Shown here: piece after piece, positions 18,400-31,196 of the stretch | Position numbering within the stretch: the first letter of the stretch is position 1 | Layout of the letters: every line of letters begins with the position of its first letter | Assembly: GCF_947172395.1 (NCBI RefSeq) | Contig: NC_069094.1 | Location: 17,102,292 to 17,166,291 of the forward strand | DNA from: Bicyclus anynana | Taxonomy: Eukaryota; Arthropoda; Insecta; Lepidoptera; Nymphalidae | DNA length: 64,000 bases | Reading direction: 5' to 3' | Translations under genes and position numbers: made by a program | Notes under the pieces: generated by a model | The model's database searches: none | Told to the model about the DNA's origin: nothing | What the model saw: the letters and a program-made list of their open reading frames with translations, nothing else

Positions 18400-20350
18400 A
18401 ATCGCAATAAAAAGAGAAGTAGAAAGAAGGACGTCTGCTCGCTGATGTTTGGTGTTTGAAATTGAATGTGAATTCACTAGAAAAGGAAGAGCAAAAAGTT
18501 GTCACGAAGCTAATTTTCTTGCAGCGACATGGTTTCCTGTAAATATTATTTTCCTGAAGAATATATTAAAAATATTACGCTATATGTATACATGGTAGAC
18601 ATAGATAGTGGTACACAATATATATTACGAGTATATTACGAGTATATGTACATAATTGTTTTAAGGCTTGAATATTTGTTAACTCCAAAGCCACTAAACT
18701 AAGCTCGGAGTGACCAACCTCCAGCTTGTATAAAACGCCGCAGGTGTAGCAGTGACTGGCTCTCGGTCTGCAGGGAAAGGTATGCAAATCATCGGCGGGT
18801 GGGTATGGAAATTGGAATTAATTGCGTATTTGGTTTACGTTGCGTCTCGCGTCTGTTACCCAACTCTTGAGGTAATTTTGCCGTCGCGTCGGGAAAATAT
18901 TTTGCAGAGAGAATTATTAATTTATCAATCTATGATTATAAAATACGTATGAGTTGCTATGTACAATTGTACACTGGAGCTATTAGTGGTTTGTTGGCAC
19001 AGTTGTTAGTTGGTAGTTAATCTATTTCAGGAACTCCGTTGAGCTTTGAATGTGTTATGTTTATTAGACTCCATTGATGAGTGTGTATAGACTAAATAGG
19101 TTCGTTTACACACACACTTAATGCACTGTTTGTCAACTGTCTTCTGTCAATACTTGACAGTACACCTTACTGTCTAAAGCTAAACCATAGTTCATAATAT
19201 ATTATCTAAAGTTAAACATACTTCGAAAAGTGGACAAATCATAAACTATATACAATTGAGGATCTTCACTATTGAAACCCGTAACCTTCCAAACAAACCA
19301 CGGTCCAAACGCCATAATTGGCCGCCACCAATGGTAGGAGCACGGACGGACAAAGTGTCAACCTTCATAAAATGGGGCATGTCTGACTATTGTAGACTCT
19401 CGTTTTATGAATTACTCAAGTGTATGCTGTTTACATCCTTCCTATGAGAGGACGATTAGTTTCTCGTGACAATTTCTCAAAGGCGACTTCCCACGCCATT
19501 CGTATCTCGCTTGACATCAGATACCTCCAATTAATCGTATAATTAACATTAAAGGTCAAAGCCCATTGCAGCCAGGCAGCACAAAACCTGCACCGTATCG
19601 CCATGTCGATTCTTTGTAAGAACGTCTATAGGCATGTGCTTATTATATAAAATTCGTAGAGCACAGCAAGAGAGTAGGCGGTGCAACAGGCCAATTCACT
19701 AATTTGACGTATGTTACTGGACATACTCGTACACAAAGATTACCTATTGTTAGTAATTCTTAAATCACGTGTTTGCGTATTCACTATTTATTTATTGATA
19801 ACTGATTAAGATTAAGTATACTCTACTGCTGACAACCCTTCGTGGATATCATAGAGTAGGTAGATGATATTGCCTGGTTGATATTGTGATTTTTGTAAAC
19901 AATGTACTTTACGTAATACGAATAATGCGGTTGTTAATGATTTTGTTATATTAGGTAACTAACATTCTTCGCAATCTTTCAAAACGGCTCGACTGATTAA
20001 ATGTTTTTTTATGTATGACCTACCCCCAACCCTATTTTTAACCGCAATGTATTAGTATTTTTGTATGAAATAAATATATATGATAGAACAACGTTAGTGT
20101 ATATATAATATACATAACTGTAAAGAACATACAGGTATAGAAAAATGAAAAAAATTTATTTCCCATACAAACGGTTGTGCAAAGTAATCAAGATTAGGAG
20201 AAGCCTATTTTGTATGGGTTCGCGAAACACGAAAGGCATGCAAATGAAAATGTTTGAAGGCGACGTAATTAACATTCTGCAGGGGCGCCGGCTGGCACGG
20301 GGGGGGGGGGGAAGAGGGGATAGAACCCCCCACTTCACACCATACTGTCG
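18400..20350. other. AT-rich stretch, no gene
   Basis: Short frames only. An uninterrupted G-run of about 12 with C-rich surroundings lies near 20299-20335. Direct repeats of TATTACGAGTATA occur near 18630. No repeat family with clear ends. Confidence 0.35.
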
Positions 20351-20351
20351 G

Positions 20352-20450
20352 TCTTTTTATCAAAGTCAAAAAGTCATCAAAATAAATTTATTTCAAGTAG
20401 GCACTAGCACTTTTAAGACGTCAAGGCATATGTTATGATAACGATTAAAA
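20352..20450. repeat. Dispersed repeat block
   Basis: TTTATTTCAAGTAGGCAC followed by AGCACTTTTAAGACGTC is the same block as 5635-5700. The A-rich AAAGTCAAAAAGTCATC preceding it is usual for this repeat. Confidence 0.45.
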
Positions 20451-20689
20451 AAGTCAAAAATTTTAAATAAAAGTTACGAGTTATCATAAAATCATGAAAT
20501 CTTAGATCATATCATTTCAATTATGTAAAATCAAAACTCGGAAGTTTTATTGTTTGTCTGAAATTAAGATAAATTGGAATAAGTTATGAAACGGTACAAC
20601 TGAATGCCACTTTTATAAAACTCAATTACCTATCACTAGGATGTACGTCTGTGTACGGAGATGACTAACCATTTTCTGTATAGAATTCT

Positions 20690-20762
20690 CAATTGACCTA
20701 AACAGGGAATCAAACCCAGATCTTTGTTGAAAAACGAACCAACTGCACCAGAGGGGTCGACA
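20690..20762 (-). mobile_element. tRNA-like SINE head, minus strand
   Basis: The minus strand carries CCTCTGGTGCAGTTGGTTCG as A-box region and GGGTTTGATTCCC as B box at tRNA spacing. No body follows. Similar to 60368-60446. Confidence 0.45.
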
Positions 20763-21949
20763 AAATTATTTATGTTATCTTATCACCATTTACAATATCA
20801 CACAGTGCGAACTCTATTTAGCACAAACCATAAATTGTGATATTCTATACAGCTAAAATCTAATAAACTCCTACACGTATTCTAAAAATAAATGCCATAC
20901 ATTGAACGTTAGCTATCACACGATTATTAACGAGCTGATCGTATTGTTCAATGGATTATGAAACGAGTTTCCAGCAGGCCGCCTGTGGCTTCCTTATCGG
21001 GGCGTCGCAGCCTCTCAGTGAAATGAGGCTATCTATTGTCACACTTTAAGATATTTTCGAAAAACCAATTTGTCGGAGTGAAACTTTACTGAAAATGTAA
21101 CACTTGGAATGTTATACCAACAAACATTCTCCTAAAGACAATGATGAATATTTCGTAATATATATATTCGTAGGTACAATAAATCGAAAGTAATATTTCT
21201 TTAAAACTGAAATTATGCCTACATTTTGACGTACCTGTAATAAAATTGGAAGTAGGATATACGTAATATAGGTAAACATATTACAGCCCCGAGATTTTGT
21301 TATTTGTTTATTTATTGAAGCACTACACACAGGTAAACAATGTGGTATTTGCGGGTAGTTTAAGCGTATAAGGATTTAGGCTGTTTTATTGATATCTGTT
21401 AGTTCGTAAAAAGAAAGTTTCATTTTAAGTTTAAGTCCGCGTGCAATTAAATATCAAATAAATGTACAAAATTCACTTTCTTAAACAAAATAATGAATGG
21501 TTGAATTATCGAGGAATCTATGAAATATGAAGTAACATCGCCAAATATACGAGTTGAATTGATCAATCAAAGGCCCGTACAAATCAATAACATCCGGTTT
21601 GTTTCAGTCGTTACAAAAGGATATTCAATTAGTACCTAATTGTGGGTGTAATTAGTGTGATTTACAATTTGCCACAACAACCGGCGGCGTGCCATGATAG
21701 TGCGGTCCTTCCGGCTACGCACTATTGCCAATGTTTCTCGGAAAAAAATCGATTGTGCGTATTTATGCGTTACCTATTATGTGTAATTATGCAGATACGT
21801 AGATTAATATGTTTTGATTTGTCCAGATATAAAAAATAGGGCGAATTGTGCATTGGAATAGCTCGTTGCAGATTCAAACATTACTCCAAACCGTCCAAAC
21901 CGCATTGAAGCAGCGTTAAGTCGATAAGGACGGAGCGTTACTGTACAAA
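20763..21949. other. AT-rich stretch, no recognised feature
   Basis: Nothing beyond short chance frames. A brief CpG-rich stretch occurs near 20975-21010. Confidence 0.4.
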
Positions 21950-21951
21950 AT

Positions 21952-21998
21952 ACTTTAAATAGTTTAAATAGTTTAAATAGTTTAAATAGTTTAAATAA
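21952..21998. repeat. 9-bp tandem repeat, five units
   Basis: Unit TTTAAATAG repeated about five times with almost no variation. On the minus strand it reads as a Leu-Phe-Lys repeat inside a chance frame. Confidence 0.85.
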
Positions 21999-22049
21999 CT
22001 TAGAAACACTTTTAACACGCACTAAAAAGTACAAATATTGGATTTAAAT

Positions 22050-22290
22050 CACGTAAAAATTTCGTATTCCGACAGCAAACCTTTCATTTGATATCCATAC
22101 CATAGGGGTTGATTTCAAACAGCCAGTCCGCCATCTTGGGGTGGCCGTCATATTAGTTTTATAATGACGTTTCTTAGTTAGTCATGTATTGTCATTAGAA
22201 CTCAGAGCGTGTGCAAAATGTCATCCTAATCGGAAACCGGGAAGTGGGTCAAATTAAGATTCCAAGATTTTCTTACATACATAGTTACAA
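22050..22290. repeat. Dispersed repeat, element tail-like
   Basis: Words such as CCTTTCATTTGATATCCATA, CAGCCAGTCCGCCATCTTGG and AATCGG match a tail I associate with multi-copy lepidopteran elements (Helitron- or LINE-linked). Ends are not visible. Confidence 0.45.
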
Positions 22291-23510
22291 GTGAAACTAA
22301 TTTAAAACGTGAAAAAAAATAGGCTATCGATGATACCGATACCTAATAATAATTTAATTTTACACGACTGTGGCAGGATACGTGGATCAGAATAATTACT
22401 TTAAGACCTATGTATTATGTTGTATATTTACCATATTCTGGCAAGAAAAATATTGATGGATTGATTGATTACTTTATTAGTATAATCGAACATGAGACTT
22501 CCTAAGGATAACAATTTATGAGCCTTAACACCAAACCGATCTCATGTTAATACAGTATTTGTAATCACGCACAACGCAAATGCAGTTATTGGCAGTAGCA
22601 GTAATTACCGGTACAAAGCTGTATAATTACACGCACAAAGCTGACCTGTTAGCATTGCGTCTGCTACTAACTCAATCAAATCCTCTCACACGTCGGCAGA
22701 TCCATAACAAGCCTGGGCTCGACCTTCGTCATTCTATCTTTACAGTAGTTCATGAGATTAGCGCGTTCAACCAAACAAACAAACTCTTCAGGCTTGTATA
22801 TCAGTATACAAAAATCTGCAAGTTTGCATACTTATGATGATAAAGAAGGCGACTGTGGCGTTTGACAGAAGGCGACTTTGGGACGTAGCAGGTATCGAGG
22901 GTTCAAATCTGCAGCTGTCCATGTATGTCTATTAAACGTATTTTTTGGCATTTACTACGTGATTACATGAGAAATGTAAACTAATCTAAACTTTCAGAAA
23001 CTAAAATTTTGTGGCGTCTTCTTACTAGCGACCACAAGTATTTCTAAAAATACTTTAATAATTGTCATTAATTTTACCAGCAAACCTTTTAGACCGGAAT
23101 TGCAACGCTTGGCGACAGACGTGATCATGACGGTAGTACTTCCCGGAGCCCACCACTCCAAGCCCCAGTATTGCCAAATTACGCACATACACGAGTGCAG
23201 TCCGAAAATATTCCACTTTGCGAAATAAATACGCAATGCGATAGCAACCAATTAGCAAGTCCCGCAGGAGGCGTCAATCAGTACTAGCGATGTAACTCTA
23301 CGCCGCCGTATGGACATGTTACGATTTCACGTGCTAAGGGAGCGGCCGCATCTTTAAATTGACGTATATAATCTGAAAATATATATTGCAGCTACAATCA
23401 TTTGCGTCCAAATTATGCATCTGGATAGAGAGAATCAAGGAATTCTATTATAACGATGTTTCGATGGAAGCAAATCATGTCACATCTCTGTAACTTTACG
23501 AATTCTTAGA
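22291..23510. other. AT-rich stretch, no gene
   Basis: A B-box-like word (GGGTTCAAATC) near 22899 may be an old SINE head. The small frames at 22580-22837 and 22994-23258 show no motifs. Confidence 0.35.
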
Positions 23511-23514
23511 GGCT

Positions 23515-23662
23515 TTTTTAGTGCTACTTACATATAAAAAAAAATCATAAAAAATATATAAAATTTAATGTGGTTGGAAATTTTTTTAAATTCAACCCCT
23601 AAAGTGGTGAAATAGGGCTTGAAAGTTTAGGTACATTGATTTTCACGCGGACTAAGTCGCGA
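23515..23662 (+). mobile_element. Helitron-like 3' part, degraded
   Basis: It ends TTTTCACGCGGACTAAGTCGCGAAG, the family's 3' hairpin region without CTAG. The preceding AAGTGGTGAAATAGGGCTTG block occurs in related copies elsewhere from memory. Confidence 0.4.
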
Positions 23663-23772
23663 AGTATATATTAATTACTTGTCAACAATTAATTAATTAA
23701 TCTGGTGAAAACTTAAAAGGAAAAGTATGAAATTTTTAGACTTTGCTCATCAATTGACTGTTAATGTTTTTG

Positions 23773-24084
23773 AGCAGTGATAGCCCAGTGGATATGACCT
23801 CTGCCTCTGATTCCGGAGGGTGTGGGTTCGAATCCGGTCCGGGGCATGCATCTCCAACTTTTCAGTTGTGTGCATTTTAAGAAATTAAATATCCCGTGTC
23901 TCAATCGGTGAAGGAAAACATCGTGAGGAAACCTGCATACCAGAGAATTATCTTCATTCTCTGCGTGTGTGAAGTCTGCCAATCCGCATAGGGCCAGCGT
24001 GGTGGACTACTGGCCTAACCCCTCTCATTCTGAGCGGAGACTCGAGCTCAGCAGTGAGCCGAATATGGGTTGATGACGAATACG
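23773..24084 (+). mobile_element. SINE-B, near full-length
   Basis: The best SINE-B copy here. A box TAGCCCAGTGGAT and B box GGGTTCGAATCC lie in a tRNA-like head. A body follows with AACATCGTGAGGAAACCTGC, a GTCTGCCAATCCGCAT block and CTCATTCTGAGCGGAGACTC, and it ends GAGCCGAATATGGGTTGATG. It is transcribed by pol III in principle and mobilised by a partner LINE. Confidence 0.85.
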
Positions 24085-26630
24085 ACTCCAAAAATAAACC
24101 AAATACGAGTACATTTAGTAACCAGAAATGTCCTGTCATACGCACGGAACATTTACTAAATACCCGCACTAGGAGATAAATCAAGCAAATGCCGTCGAGG
24201 TGGACAAAATAATTTGAACAGACTGACAAACGGCCGACGTTTCTAGTTTATTCGTGATTAGCTACTCGTATACCGTGTCCTGTACTGTACTGCAGATGTA
24301 CTGTATTTAGTATACTGCAATGCAGACGAAGATTTTATCTAAAACTTTGCATATAAGTGCAGTTTTGCAAGTAATATACAATTAAGCGACAGAATTATTT
24401 TGCATTAGGTATTGTTATTATATTTAAATTACTTTCTCTTAATTACTAACAATGAACTATAAGTTACCTGCAGGCTAATTCACTATCTTTGACTTATACT
24501 AGTTGACATATATGAAATCGAGATTTTATGTATCGAACAATTATTATTTATGTCATCCGATGCTTACTGCTGGGCTGGTGAAATGTCAGTTACATACAGT
24601 ACGTATATGACATTTTGTCAATTTATTTGACGTTTATTTTAATAGATTGATAATAAAGACCAAAATTTGCTTGCTATTTGGCTGCCTTGTTTGTCCCAAG
24701 CCAAGTTTGTGGTAAGCCTTTGTTATTTATACGTACACACATAAGGCTCTGGACTCTTAAAACCTGCTGCCTTCTAAAGTCATCAAAGTTCAATCTCTAA
24801 TGGCCATTTCATTGTATTTTACGACAAAGTTTTAGTCTTCATAAAATCGGCACTATAAGTTTTTCATTTTCTAAAGACCCAGTGAAAGCCATGTAGTCGA
24901 ATATTATACTCCGAATTTGAATTGATCTTAAAGCGTTAAAGTAAGAATGTTAGTACATACATACAGTACCTATTTGTTACTTATTAATGCAATAGTAAAT
25001 TGACAGATTTTTATAATAGCTACATATATATCATGAAGTTAATATTTCCACATAACACATAGTTATAATATTCATTATACATAGAAGCGAGAATAACATC
25101 CTTTGGCGAATAAAAATAATTTGGATCTGAAAGCCGCAAACGGAAACTATGTAGCATAAAGAAATAATAATAATAATAGGTATGCTGTTAATGAAATAAA
25201 AATGTGTAGGCCACATTAAATTTAATTCGCCGTATGTTTGCCGCCTTGACACACATAATAATAATATAATTTGCACGTATGCAGCACATGTGTGCGAGCG
25301 CAGTGTTATCGCTTACATAGGTAATATCGCTAAATTGCTGTGTTGCGTGAATTGATAGCGGCGGTTAAGTGAATAGGGGAAACCCCTTCCAAAGTACACG
25401 TTAACGAAAAGTAAGTTAAATAGTAAGAGTTAACTTTTCTTACGAGTATGTAAAGTGACAAAGAACACATCCTTATACTCTGAAATACCCTGAAGGTGCC
25501 CTGTGACTGCCAACCACCTCTGGACACATCTAGACCAATTCCTAGATGGGAATAAAAAACGAACAGTTGGCAATGTCGACAATTCCTTACAAGCTAAGAG
25601 GTTGCTGGACTTTAGAACAGGAGACATCTGTACGTCTTCTGTCTTCTGTCCGTCTCTAGTGTGCTATTCGTCTCTAAAATGGAGAATGTTCTATAAGTTT
25701 TCACACATAATATCAGAAATTGTCATGTTACAAGTTCTAAATAAAAAAATTAAGAACTAAATATAATAAATTCATTAGTAATTAATACACCTAAATTTTT
25801 AACAATTTGATACATTTCATGTAACTTTTTTTTGATACTTCATTCTGGTATATTTGAAAAAAGATATTCGATAGTTCTTCCCCACTTTCACTCCATATCT
25901 TATAAACGGCTGAAACTATTTTGATAAAACATTTTGCGAGAACCATTGCAAAAATACTAGCTTGTTATCGCCACGTTGCAACGACTTGCGGTACGGACGG
26001 CTTCAGTGTGCTCGTGGCGTTCGAGCCGTCCACATCTCTTGTTGTGTAATTTTTAATGGGTTACTTGGGATAGGCGGGGAGAGTGACTTGAGTTGAAAAG
26101 GGGAGTGTTAGATATCTGTCAAAGGCGCCTTTAACCATACACACATCGTTCACAAGTGCGTGACTTCACTCAAGGTCATTCTCTGCCATTCTAGGGTCTT
26201 ATTTTGGTTATAGTTTGATTTGTTAATTAAGTTGTCCTGACAAATGTTGTGAATCATAACATTTGTTCGACATTAGTTTTCTTATTTTTGTAATCATTTT
26301 TGAGTCTGTTAAAAAGCTTTCAAATAAAATGAACTGCATGCATATCGGTCCACCCGTTTTAAGTGCTACAGTATCGTAGACACACATACGATCAAACTTC
26401 CAACCCCTTTTTATGTCGGGGGTTAATGTGTTAGTGATGTGTGTGAGCCCTTACCGCGCCGGAGCGTGTGTGGGAGCCCTTCCAGTGCATATCTCGCCGG
26501 GGCGTGGCAAGGCCGACCGCTCTACTGCATTATGCAACTTTTTGACACTACGTGGGATGTAGGACTCGATATGGTACTGATACAGATTTTTATCTAACGT
26601 GCTATAAATACTGTCCACTACTTTTTTATG
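24085..26630. other. AT-rich stretch, no supported gene
   Basis: Frames at 25031-25760 on both strands lack motifs. A repeat-like segment near 25855-25960 (CGGCTGAAACTATTTTGATAAAACATTTT) and another near 26318-26425 resemble element tails. 26090-26165 resembles 893-985. 26436-26530 is GC-rich without a frame. Confidence 0.35.
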
Positions 26631-26790
26631 CCACGTCGGCCCAGTGGTTAGCCTATGTGGCTTCTGATCACAAAGTCCGGAGTTCGAGTCCCGGGTCGAG
26701 CTGTGTGACTATTGAGTCGAAACTGGAGTTAGGAAGTTGGTGGTGTTACGCTCCTGTGCCTCGGAAAGCATCCATTTTAAAAATATAACC
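26631..26790 (+). mobile_element. SINE-A head and middle
   Basis: Head GGCCCAGTGGTTAGCC, then GGCTTCTGATCACAAAG and B box GAGTTCGAGTCCC, followed by AGTTGGTGGTGTTACGCTCC and GTGCCTCGG. The 3' half is lost. Confidence 0.8.
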
Positions 26791-27147
26791 AACTGTGAAA
26801 ATTTTCCGGGCAACATATTTCGGCTCCAATTGTTAAAAAGAAAGTAAAATCGAAGATAATATTGAAATTATCTCACCTATATCGTCAAGAACAAGTGTTA
26901 GATAAGATATTGCATTAATTAATAATTAATCGCCCCATTTTGATAAGTAATCTATACTCATACAAAGCCACTATACCACTATACTCAGGGCCAACACCAA
27001 GAGGTCGCGGATTCGACACCTATAATAATATCTGTTTTTTTTAAACAGACGAACTGAAATTTGTTTTTCACATTAAGTCTAATCAGGATGGAAACTAGAT
27101 TTTATAAGATCTTCAATAAAAGAGTGCAAAAATGTTGCGCGTATTTC

Positions 27148-27290
27148 AGTTTACTCATTCTTACAGTCCGACGATGGGACCGTAATCCAACAGAATCGGT
27201 AAGGGATCAGTACAGTAGCCAGTTGCTCGTGCCTCAGTGAGCACGTGGCTTGGCTACGGTGCTATAGTCTGCCAAGTTCGTTCGACACTC
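27148..27290 (-). mobile_element. SINE-A long-body variant, fragment
   Basis: The minus strand carries the GTGAGCACTG...CCTTACCGATTCTG...CCCATCGTCGGACTGTAAG segment of the alternative body seen at 2268 and 31197. More diverged than those copies. Confidence 0.5.
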
Positions 27291-27422
27291 ACATGATATG
27301 CGGGCGACGGGGGGATAGACTGAAGCGGGTGTGAAATCGTGCGTGCGTCGAAGTGAGGTGCAACGGGAGTGTTGAACGAAGTTGCCAAGCTATACACACC
27401 TATATAAAAATCCGTTCAGCAG

Positions 27423-27590
27423 GGCTATCCTGTAACGACGTTTTGTGTAACTCACAAATGCGAGTTTCTAATTCACCTCTTTCTCTCTTTCTCTGTCTAA
27501 AACGATACAATAGAATGAGAAAGATAGAGTTGGTGAATTCGAAATTCGCACTTGCGAGTTACCTAAACAAAGCATCGGTACAGAATAGCC
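27423..27590. mobile_element. Palindromic MITE, copy 1 (168 bp)
   Basis: Ends GGCTATCCTGTAACGA and TCGGTACAGAATAGCC pair as terminal inverted repeats. Nearly the whole element is self-complementary, including a subterminal GCGAGTTTC...AATTC pairing with GAATTCGAAATTCGC. Related to the copy at 36008. Confidence 0.75.
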
Positions 27591-28394
27591 TGGCAATAGT
27601 TTATAGCCCCCAAAGTGGAAAAGAGGGGTTCTATATGTCTCTTTGTATAACTGTTTGTTGGATGTGGAACCGTGGCTTCTAAATGAATGTACCGATTATA
27701 ATGCGGTTTTCTTGCGGTTTGTGATTTAAAAAAAAAACTAAAATTTCATGATCGGCTGTTTTTTTTATATTATGATGCAACAGCTAAATTCTTGACTATC
27801 GAGGGATTTTTCAATTTTTTTTAATTCTTTTATAATATGATAGACAGACGCGGTGAATAATGTTTAGCAGTTGTAGAGGTACTTAGTGATTTTACGACGA
27901 ATTTTATTGTACGAAAGCAATACTTATTAGAAGTGCACTCATTGCTTCGATAGTACCTACTTAAGGAATAATACGTATAATAACAAAGCACTTAACATTT
28001 GAAGTAGAAACTTTTGTACTACAGCATTTTCGAATTTCCCTGGCAACAGAAAAAGAAAATGAAAGGCCTCATTATGTACATTAAATATTCGTATTCAACA
28101 AAAAATATTATGCTAAAACCAGTATACAAAACTTAGTGATAGCCATCGCCGATGTAAGAGTTTAGAATGAATGAGTTACGATTTTCATAGCATTTTAATA
28201 ATATACGTAAAAAATTAATAGAATTAAAGTTTTTTTAAAATGTCAAATTAGTCGTACCTAACAGCATTTTACTGAATACATATTATAAACGAATATTACA
28301 GAAAACAAATTTACTTCACATGTGTGCTGTGTGTCTGTTCTGGTCTGTTTTTGATGAAATGTATATTGAAATGGAAACAAATATGGATAACTGA
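27591..28394. other. AT-rich stretch, no recognised feature
   Basis: No repeats with boundaries and no coding signal. Confidence 0.4.
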
Positions 28395-28434
28395 GGGACC
28401 CGGTCAAGCTTCGCTTTAACTTATGTGCACTTCT

Positions 28435-28514
28435 TTTCTATCCCTACCATATACTACCCTACTCCTACTCCTACCTCTACCCTACCCCTACTCTACCCCT
28501 ATCCTACCCCTACA
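28435..28514. repeat. CCCTA/CCCCTA-like imperfect array
   Basis: A run of CCCTACTCCTA-type units with variation. The same kind of array occurs inside the Helitron-like element at 37477, and flanking AAGCTTCGCTTTAAC suggests a related degraded element. Confidence 0.7.
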
Positions 28515-29171
28515 AATGTTACTTCGCCGCTTTGGTACACAGGCGAACATTTTGCCTTAGAACAGTGATAAAAATGTATTTTACTTCAAGAAACATACTA
28601 TTATTAAGCCCATTCACCCAGATCCTTATTTATACATCATATTATCATCTCCTTATACTTCTATACGGGGGTATACCTGGGTTCCCTGGGCCGACGTTGT
28701 ATGTGGCGGTGGGCATTCCCCTTTACAATTTATACAAAACTGCTTCATCGTTTTTTGTTCTACTTTATCGATGAAAGAGTCCCTTTCTATGACAGACTTG
28801 ACGTTTCAAAAGCACTTGTATAATTGATTCATTCGATTGATACCTAGCGGCTGGTAATAAGAATGTTACACAGAAAAAGCAAACTTCTAGCTATCTACGA
28901 GTACCTTTCAATAAAAGTCTCATTACCTTTAAATTCTTTCCGCGAGCAGTAACTGCTTTAGTCGACTCAATACGTCATTTGTCGGATCGGAAATTGTGCT
29001 TCTTCTGTAATGATGGACTTCTTCAAATTATATTTTATTTATTCTTTTACATCGAATACTTGGTTTTGATATCTAGATTGTGTTTCGTCGTTTAGTTGTA
29101 TGTTTTCTATTTTCACAAGTTAATACAATAAGATTGTCACTGTCACAATAAATATTGTCATTGTTGCGATG
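28515..29171. other. AT-rich stretch, no recognised feature
   Basis: An 80-codon hydrophobic frame (28532-28774) overlaps probable repeat sequence and is not supported. Confidence 0.35.
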
Positions 29172-29173
29172 TA

Positions 29174-29411
29174 GAGTTTGGCAATGAAAGTAGAGACTGA
29201 ACTCTCGCCAAATTTGAGAACAATCAGAGTAAATTCTTAAAATTATAGTGTTAATATTGAAATAACTGAGTTTAATCCTTATAGTATACGTAGTAATGTG
29301 TAAACAACCAAAAAATAATTAAAACAAATTATGAAAACGCATGTTTTTTTAATTTGTTTAAATTATTTTTTTGGCAGGCGATTTCAGTGTCTACTTTCAT
29401 TAGCCAAACTC
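29174..29411. mobile_element. TA-flanked MITE (238 bp), Tc1/mariner-like
   Basis: Terminal inverted repeats of about 36 bases with a few differences (left begins GAGTTTGGCAATGAAAGTAG; right is the complement of GAGTTTGGCTAATGAAAG). TA dinucleotides lie at both boundaries (29172-29173 and 29412-29413). The interior is AT-rich and partly self-complementary, without a frame. Confidence 0.75.
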
Positions 29412-29413
29412 TA

Positions 29414-30040
29414 GTAGCCTGAGTTTGTTTTATATCGTATGTAAGTACTTAACAGACTTTAAATTTATTATATATTTTAAACTGTTTTCTAATCCCTTTC
29501 ATGTAACAAAAACATGTTTTACGAATATAATATGCATTAATTTCATATAGAATACATTAGTATTATTAAAATGTGTATGTGTTCTTACATACTCATGCTA
29601 AATTACAGCTTTCTAGTACTAATACCTAAACCACAGACATGATTTAGATTATAAGGGTTCTTTGTTGATTACGGAATCCTAAAAAATATTCATAATATTT
29701 TATGATCCTATATATATCTGCGTTTTCATATTTCCACATACTTTATCCCTTTTACGCTATGTTATTGATTATTAATAATAATGGTTATTAAAATGTTTCA
29801 CACAAATGGTTTAAACGGTGCATTGCTTTACATTATATTACTACAACTATGTTATCGTGAGTCACAAGAGTTAGCGGCGAATGATGATAAAAACAATCAT
29901 TTCCTTTATTAATAAAATCTGCATTTAATGATAAAACGTGATTGGAACTATTATTTTTTATAAGAGCATTAAAGTGGATAACTGATAACAAGATAGACTA
30001 TTAGCAGACAATGTAAATAAGTGTAGATATATACACACAA
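29414..30040. other. AT-rich stretch, no recognised feature
   Basis: Nothing notable. Confidence 0.4.
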
Positions 30041-30047
30041 CTGACTT

Positions 30048-30087
30048 GCGACTGTCGTGCTCGTTTCGGATGCGACACGACAGTCGC
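30048..30087. repeat. GC-rich 12-bp perfect hairpin
   Basis: GCGACTGTCGTG (30048-30059) pairs with CACGACAGTCGC (30076-30087) around a 16-base loop. It is unusually GC-rich for its AT-rich neighbourhood. Confidence 0.6.
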
Positions 30088-30188
30088 GTGCGTCACACGT
30101 TCATGTTTTTGATTGTTAATTTAACATGTGATCTTATCTTTAGGGCAAATCTTTAACGATGATTTTTTTATCTCGATGGTGTTAGTCT

Positions 30189-30246
30189 TGAATTCACCTC
30201 TACCTCTCCCTGTCAAACTCAGTACTACAAAAAGAGAAAGATAAAA
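30189..30246. mobile_element. Palindromic MITE family, degraded internal fragment
   Basis: GAATTCACCTCTACCTCTCC...AAAGAGAAAGATA resembles the centre of the MITE at 27423 and 36008. Ends are absent. Confidence 0.4.
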
Positions 30247-30249
30247 GTG

Positions 30250-31190
30250 ATTATAAACTTTACATTAAAAAAAAATATATATTTCAGTGTATCTACTATT
30301 CAATACTTGAACGGCTAGACCGAGTGGTAAATTTCGTTTTCGTTTGCAATTATCTAATGTGGTTATTTCAATCACCGAGATACATATCACAATTACAAAA
30401 TATAGAATCATCAATAGACCCGAATTGAGAATCGTAACAAATCGAATCGAATGCAGTTACGGTGGCATCAGGGTCAGGACTACGTTAGCTCAACCCACGA
30501 ACTCGATCAGCCTGAATTTCACAGGAGTCCTTAGAGATACAATTCATTGTACCTACCATGTAAATAAGAAACTTACAGCAATCAAATTATTACAAAAAAA
30601 CTTTCTTGAAGAATATTTTTTTTATATTTTACATCGCGTTTTCTGGGCAAATATGTGTTATATTTGAATATCTAAATAAACTTCAAAAGTAAAACGTTAT
30701 CTGAATACAATATTTGAATCGAACTGTTTAACTCTTTCCCGAGATCATAAACCTACTAATACACTTAGTATCTAAGTTTGCGAATCTCCGCCTGTACCTT
30801 GCGTCACGCGGCAACTGGCGTAGCGACTGATAAAATATCTAACGACTGATAAGGCACACACCCAGCTGACGGCCTTAGCTAAATGGAAAGGGTCCGTTTT
30901 TTCAACTCACCAAAATTGGTATACCTACGTTTTTACTTGCTTTTTGTATCTGGTTCACTTGTAAATTGGTTTGACATTGATATATCATACGAACCAGCAA
31001 TTAGTTGCTGAGAATTTTAAATGTATGATACTCGAGCGTGCAGTAATTAGTTTTCGTTACCTAATTTATGCCTCAGTGGAGCCTTAGCAGCCTCACTGGA
31101 CTAGAAGCGTGTAGGTAGTAACCCGACCGTTTTCATTTTAGAAAAGTTCAAAGTTTATCAGACCATACTGGATACGATATATTTATTTAT
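30250..31190. other. AT-rich stretch with an unassigned frame
   Basis: A 107-codon frame at 30344-30667 has an Ile/Thr/Asn-rich, low-complexity composition with no motif. It is probably chance. Confidence 0.3.
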
Positions 31191-31196
31191 TAGTAA

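Noticed and set aside
21804..22034. Leu-Phe-Lys repeat protein
   Set aside because: Translation of a 9-bp tandem DNA repeat; no other coding support.
23954..24229. Minus-strand 91-codon frame
   Set aside because: Mostly antisense to the SINE-B copy.
30344..30667. 107-codon frame as a gene
   Set aside because: Low-complexity composition expected from AT-rich DNA, with no motif or signal.
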